Of a DNA stretch of 18,436 bases, positions 16,632 through 18,436 are shown one piece after another. Position 1 is the stretch's first letter. Each line of letters opens with the position of its first letter. Source of the stretch: Limiplasma pullistercoris (GTDB taxonomy: Bacteria > Bacillota > Clostridia > Christensenellales > Aristaeellaceae); assembly GCA_018715165.1 (NCBI GenBank), contig DVMC01000111.1:1-18436 (forward strand), written 5' to 3'. Position numbers and translations under genes: made by a program. The notes beneath the pieces are model-generated. The model was not told the DNA's origin. It saw only the letters and a list, made by a program, of their open reading frames with translations, and searched no databases.

Positions 16632-17081
16632 CTATGCCTTCGGCTCCTGCTTGTCGCGCACCATCGCGCCCAGCACGCCGTTGATGTAACGGCCGCTCTT
16701 GGGCTCGCTGTAACGGTTGGCCATTTCCATCGCTTCGCTGACAGCCACGTTGTCCGGTACATCGGTACGATGGTACAGTTCATACGCCGCCAGGCGCAGG
16801 ATGCTCAAATCCACATGCGGAACGCGGCTGAGCGCCCATGCGCCGGTGCTGTGCTTTTCGATGCTGTCGTCCAGTTCGGACTCATGCTCCTGCACGCCGG
16901 TCAGCACATCGCTGATGTACTGCCGCTCATCCTTGCTGGGCTTTAGCCGGGCGCTGCCCTCCGGCTGCGCCATGGAAAGCTGCTCGTAAACCAGATCGAG
17001 CGATTCGTCGTCGGCCTCCCCGCCGGACAGACGTTCATACAGAAGCTGCATGGCAGCCTGCCTGGCAATCGAACGCGCCAT
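16632..17081 (-). CDS. nusB: Transcription antitermination factor NusB
   Basis: 149 residues from MARSIARQAAMQLLYE, the family's normal start; GGGGAG lies 11 bases upstream, and a GTG at 17093 overlaps that site. NusB binds BoxA RNA with S10 (NusE) and supports antitermination on rRNA operons. The protein is all-helical, with VPHVDLSILRLAAYELYHR and DVPDNVAVSEAMEMANRYS in the second half, and ends with the typical SGRYINGVLGAMVRD. It is 44 bases downstream of the DUF2273 gene and 28 bases upstream of the TsaD paralogue. Confidence 0.96.
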   Translation of the reverse strand: MARSIARQAAMQLLYERLSGGEADDESLDLVYEQLSMAQPEGSARLKPSKDERQYISDVLTGVQEHESELDDSIEKHSTGAWALSRVPHVDLSILRLAAYELYHRTDVPDNVAVSEAMEMANRYSEPKSGRYINGVLGAMVRDKQEPKA

Positions 17082-17125
17082 GGTTTTCAACACTCCCCGT
17101 TATTGCGTATCGTTTGTATCTCCGT

Positions 17126-17359
17126 TCACTCGCCCTTGGGCGGGAACAGCCGGTTAATCCAGCCTTTAATCAACTCCGTTTTGTTCTGGAACGCGCCCAC
17201 GAAATAGCCCGCCGCAAAGAACAGCGCCACAAACAGCGTGCGCCAGAAGCCCAGCAGCAGCAGCGCCAGCGCGATCGCCACCCCCACGATGCCGCAGACC
17301 AGGCCGCACAGCGGCGTGCCTATACGAAGCAGGCTCTTTTTTCCCCCGTTTTCCATCAT
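17126..17359 (-). CDS. Small integral membrane protein, DUF2273 family
   Basis: 77 residues. A short basic N-terminus (MMENGGKKSLLRIG) is followed by two close hydrophobic segments at about 14-36 and 40-56, then an amphipathic tail ending NRLFPPKGE. DUF2273 proteins accompany AmaP and Asp23/Gls24 genes in Firmicutes and are thought to take part in holding the Asp23 coat at the membrane. The gene follows amaP directly with a 4-base ATGA overlap, and GGAGGA lies 6 bases before the first ATG. A second ATG is the next codon, so the start is uncertain by one residue. Family call is by size, topology and neighbour. Confidence 0.85.
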   Translation of the reverse strand: MMENGGKKSLLRIGTPLCGLVCGIVGVAIALALLLLGFWRTLFVALFFAAGYFVGAFQNKTELIKGWINRLFPPKGE

Positions 17360-18165
17360 GCTTGTTCCTCCCCTTCAACGCTCTCCGCGGCTATCGTTTC
17401 CTTACGCGCAGGCGTATCCGGCGCGGAGTCGTCCTCTTCCTCACCCATTGCGGATTCGTCGGATGCAGCAGGCGGCTGCTCCGCCGCTTCCTGCGCATCT
17501 TCCGCCGGTTCCTCGGGGGAAACGGCATAGCTGACCGTCTCCTCCGCATGCCGGAGAATCGGTTCCTCAATACCGTCCGCCAAGGGTGCCGCCGCCACGG
17601 GCACGGGCGTGTCAGGCGCCGGCTGCGCGTCCGCCTCGGAAGCCGAGCGCGCGTCGGTCTCCACCATCACGCGCACCTTGTGCACGTCCACGCCGCTGCA
17701 GGAGGTGATGTATTGCTTGATCTGCTTTTGCAGCGCATTGACCGTCAGCGGGATATTGACCCCGCCGAGCAGCGTGATCTTGATATCCACGATGATGCCC
17801 TCACGGGCATGCTGGATGCGCGTGGCATTGACCGTCAGCTCCTGATGCGAGGCCACGCATTTTTGCACCATGCTCTCCAGCGCATTCATGGAAATACTCA
17901 TATCGCCGTATTCCGAATGCTGGATGATGAAGCCCTTTTCGCGTCCGCGGCGGAACAGCATCAGAATCCCATGCACGCCCAGGGCGATGAGCAGCAGCGC
18001 GCCTATGATCACCAGCGCGCGATGCCACCACACGGGAAAGTCCCCCGCCCACGGCGTGCCCAAAAGGGAGACGCCCAGGCCCAGGTCCAGCAGGCAAATT
18101 CCCGCCGCAACGATCAGCGCGCCGGAAATGGCCGATAAAACTCTGTCCCACAGGGTCATTTTCAC
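17356..18165 (-). CDS. amaP: Alkaline shock response membrane anchor protein AmaP
   Basis: 269 residues. Two membrane segments (about 9-31 and 50-71) form an N-terminal hairpin, followed by a cytoplasmic domain (about 78-170) with ISMNALESMVQKCV and IIVDIKITLLGGVNIPLTV, a pattern shared with Asp23-fold proteins. AmaP anchors Asp23 to the membrane in Staphylococcus. The last 100 residues are a Glu/Ala/Pro/Asp-rich, probably disordered tail, longer than in many relatives. GTG at 18165 has GGAGG 8 bases upstream; the ATG at 18159 is an alternative with a closer, weaker AAGGTG. It overlaps the DUF2273 gene and follows a partial Asp23-like gene. Confidence 0.85.
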   Translation of the reverse strand: MKMTLWDRVLSAISGALIVAAGICLLDLGLGVSLLGTPWAGDFPVWWHRALVIIGALLLIALGVHGILMLFRRGREKGFIIQHSEYGDMSISMNALESMVQKCVASHQELTVNATRIQHAREGIIVDIKITLLGGVNIPLTVNALQKQIKQYITSCSGVDVHKVRVMVETDARSASEADAQPAPDTPVPVAAAPLADGIEEPILRHAEETVSYAVSPEEPAEDAQEAAEQPPAASDESAMGEEEDDSAPDTPARKETIAAESVEGEEQA

Positions 18166-18198
18166 CTTTTCACCCTCCCTTCCGTCAGAACAACGCCC

Positions 18199-18251
18199 AA
18201 AAGCAATGCCTGCTCCGGCCTAGCGTATGCCAAACAGTGAGCAGGTATTGC
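18199..18251 (-). terminator. Hairpin with T-run between the Asp23-like gene and amaP
   Basis: On the minus strand GCAATACCTGCTC (18239-18251) can pair with GAGCAGGCATTGC (18203-18215): 12 of 13 positions match, around a 23-base loop, and TTTT follows at once (18199-18202). It starts 7 bases after the upstream stop codon. The form is that of an intrinsic terminator, perhaps leaky, which would give more Asp23-like product than downstream operon genes. The long loop lowers confidence. Confidence 0.6.
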
Positions 18252-18258
18252 CAGCATT

Positions 18259-18436
18259 TTATTCTTCCGTGGGCTGCTCCGCTTCGATCTCCTCCACGGG
18301 ATCGGACGCGTGCATTTCGGCCGGGGTGGGTTCCCCTTCGAATTCCACGTGCACCGGCTCCTGCGGCTTTTCCGGCTCCGCGGGCTTTTCGGGCTTGGCC
18401 GCGCTGTCCTCAATGCCCTTGAGCGACTGGAGGCCC
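18259..18436 (-). CDS. C-terminal tail of an upstream protein, possibly Asp23/Gls24 family
   Basis: Only the last 58 complete codons are present; the gene starts beyond the right edge. The peptide begins GLQSLKGIEDS and continues as a Pro/Glu/Lys-rich tail (AAKPEKPAEPEKPQEP, then HVEFEGEPTPAE and an acidic end EEIEAEQPTEE). The composition is that of a disordered acidic extension, much like the tail of AmaP next door. Position directly upstream of amaP suggests an Asp23/Gls24 envelope stress protein, but the conserved domain is outside the window and no motif confirms this. The frame is supported by codon use and by the hairpin that follows the TAA. Confidence 0.5.
   Translation of the reverse strand, partial: GLQSLKGIEDSAAKPEKPAEPEKPQEPVHVEFEGEPTPAEMHASDPVEEIEAEQPTEE

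Noticed and set aside
18162..18413. 83-codon minus-strand open frame rich in Arg, Pro and Ser
   Set aside because: It is an out-of-frame reading of the Pro/Glu-rich tail at 18259-18436 and crosses the hairpin at 18199-18251; codon composition favours the acidic frame.

Overview
The window looks like chromosomal core DNA from a GC-rich, probably endospore-forming Bacillota of the class Clostridia. The reasons are consensus-like AGGAGG ribosome sites, a BofA-type sporulation protein, an AmaP/DUF2273 pair, a CggR regulator heading glycolytic genes, and a rhodanese-less ThiI next to a cysteine desulfurase. The order Christensenellales is only a guess from the GC level. I saw no tRNA, rRNA, insertion sequence, CRISPR array, prophage or defence island, and no gene-free stretch longer than about 200 bases.

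Layout from left to right. (a) 1-613: start of a ruvC-ruvA operon on the minus strand, with a near-consensus sigma-A promoter. (b) 641-1571: a single minus-strand TIM-barrel (xylose-isomerase-like) gene with its own terminator and promoter. (c) 1523-3748: a plus-strand pair, a membrane-anchored CapA-fold protein with lost metal-ligand motifs and a class I methyltransferase, ending at a bidirectional terminator. Its putative promoter shares a palindromic -10 element with the divergent TIM-barrel gene. (d) 3772-8611: a minus-strand glycolytic operon cggR-pgk-tpiA-gpmI, with a strong promoter and a CggR-like operator in the leader. The usual gap and eno genes are not in it. (e) 8655-8968: a lone plus-strand bofA-like gene with a possible sigma-E promoter, whose stop codon overlaps the stop of thiI. 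(f) 8965-18436: a tightly packed minus-strand cluster read as [Asp23-like]-amaP-DUF2273-nusB-[TsaD paralogue]-folD-xseA-xseB-ispA-[divergent PAP2]-[DUF6106-like]-[cysteine desulfurase]-thiI, with many 4-base ATGA/GTGA overlaps.

How the genes work together. Block (d) carries lower glycolysis (triose phosphate to 2-phosphoglycerate) under a regulator that in relatives senses fructose-1,6-bisphosphate. Block (f) is a housekeeping cluster that joins envelope stress anchoring (AmaP, DUF2273), transcription antitermination (NusB), one-carbon folate metabolism (FolD), exonuclease VII (XseAB), isoprenoid chain synthesis (IspA) and sulfur transfer to tRNA (desulfurase plus ThiI).

Nothing here is clearly a new system. 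The best leads are the symmetric divergent promoter at 1523-1571, the motif-degenerate CapA protein, the chain of overlapping hairpins between pgk and tpiA, the CggR-type operator with a gap-less operon, and the conserved-ligand TsaD paralogue. No genome context or database search was available, so all gene names rest on motif recognition.
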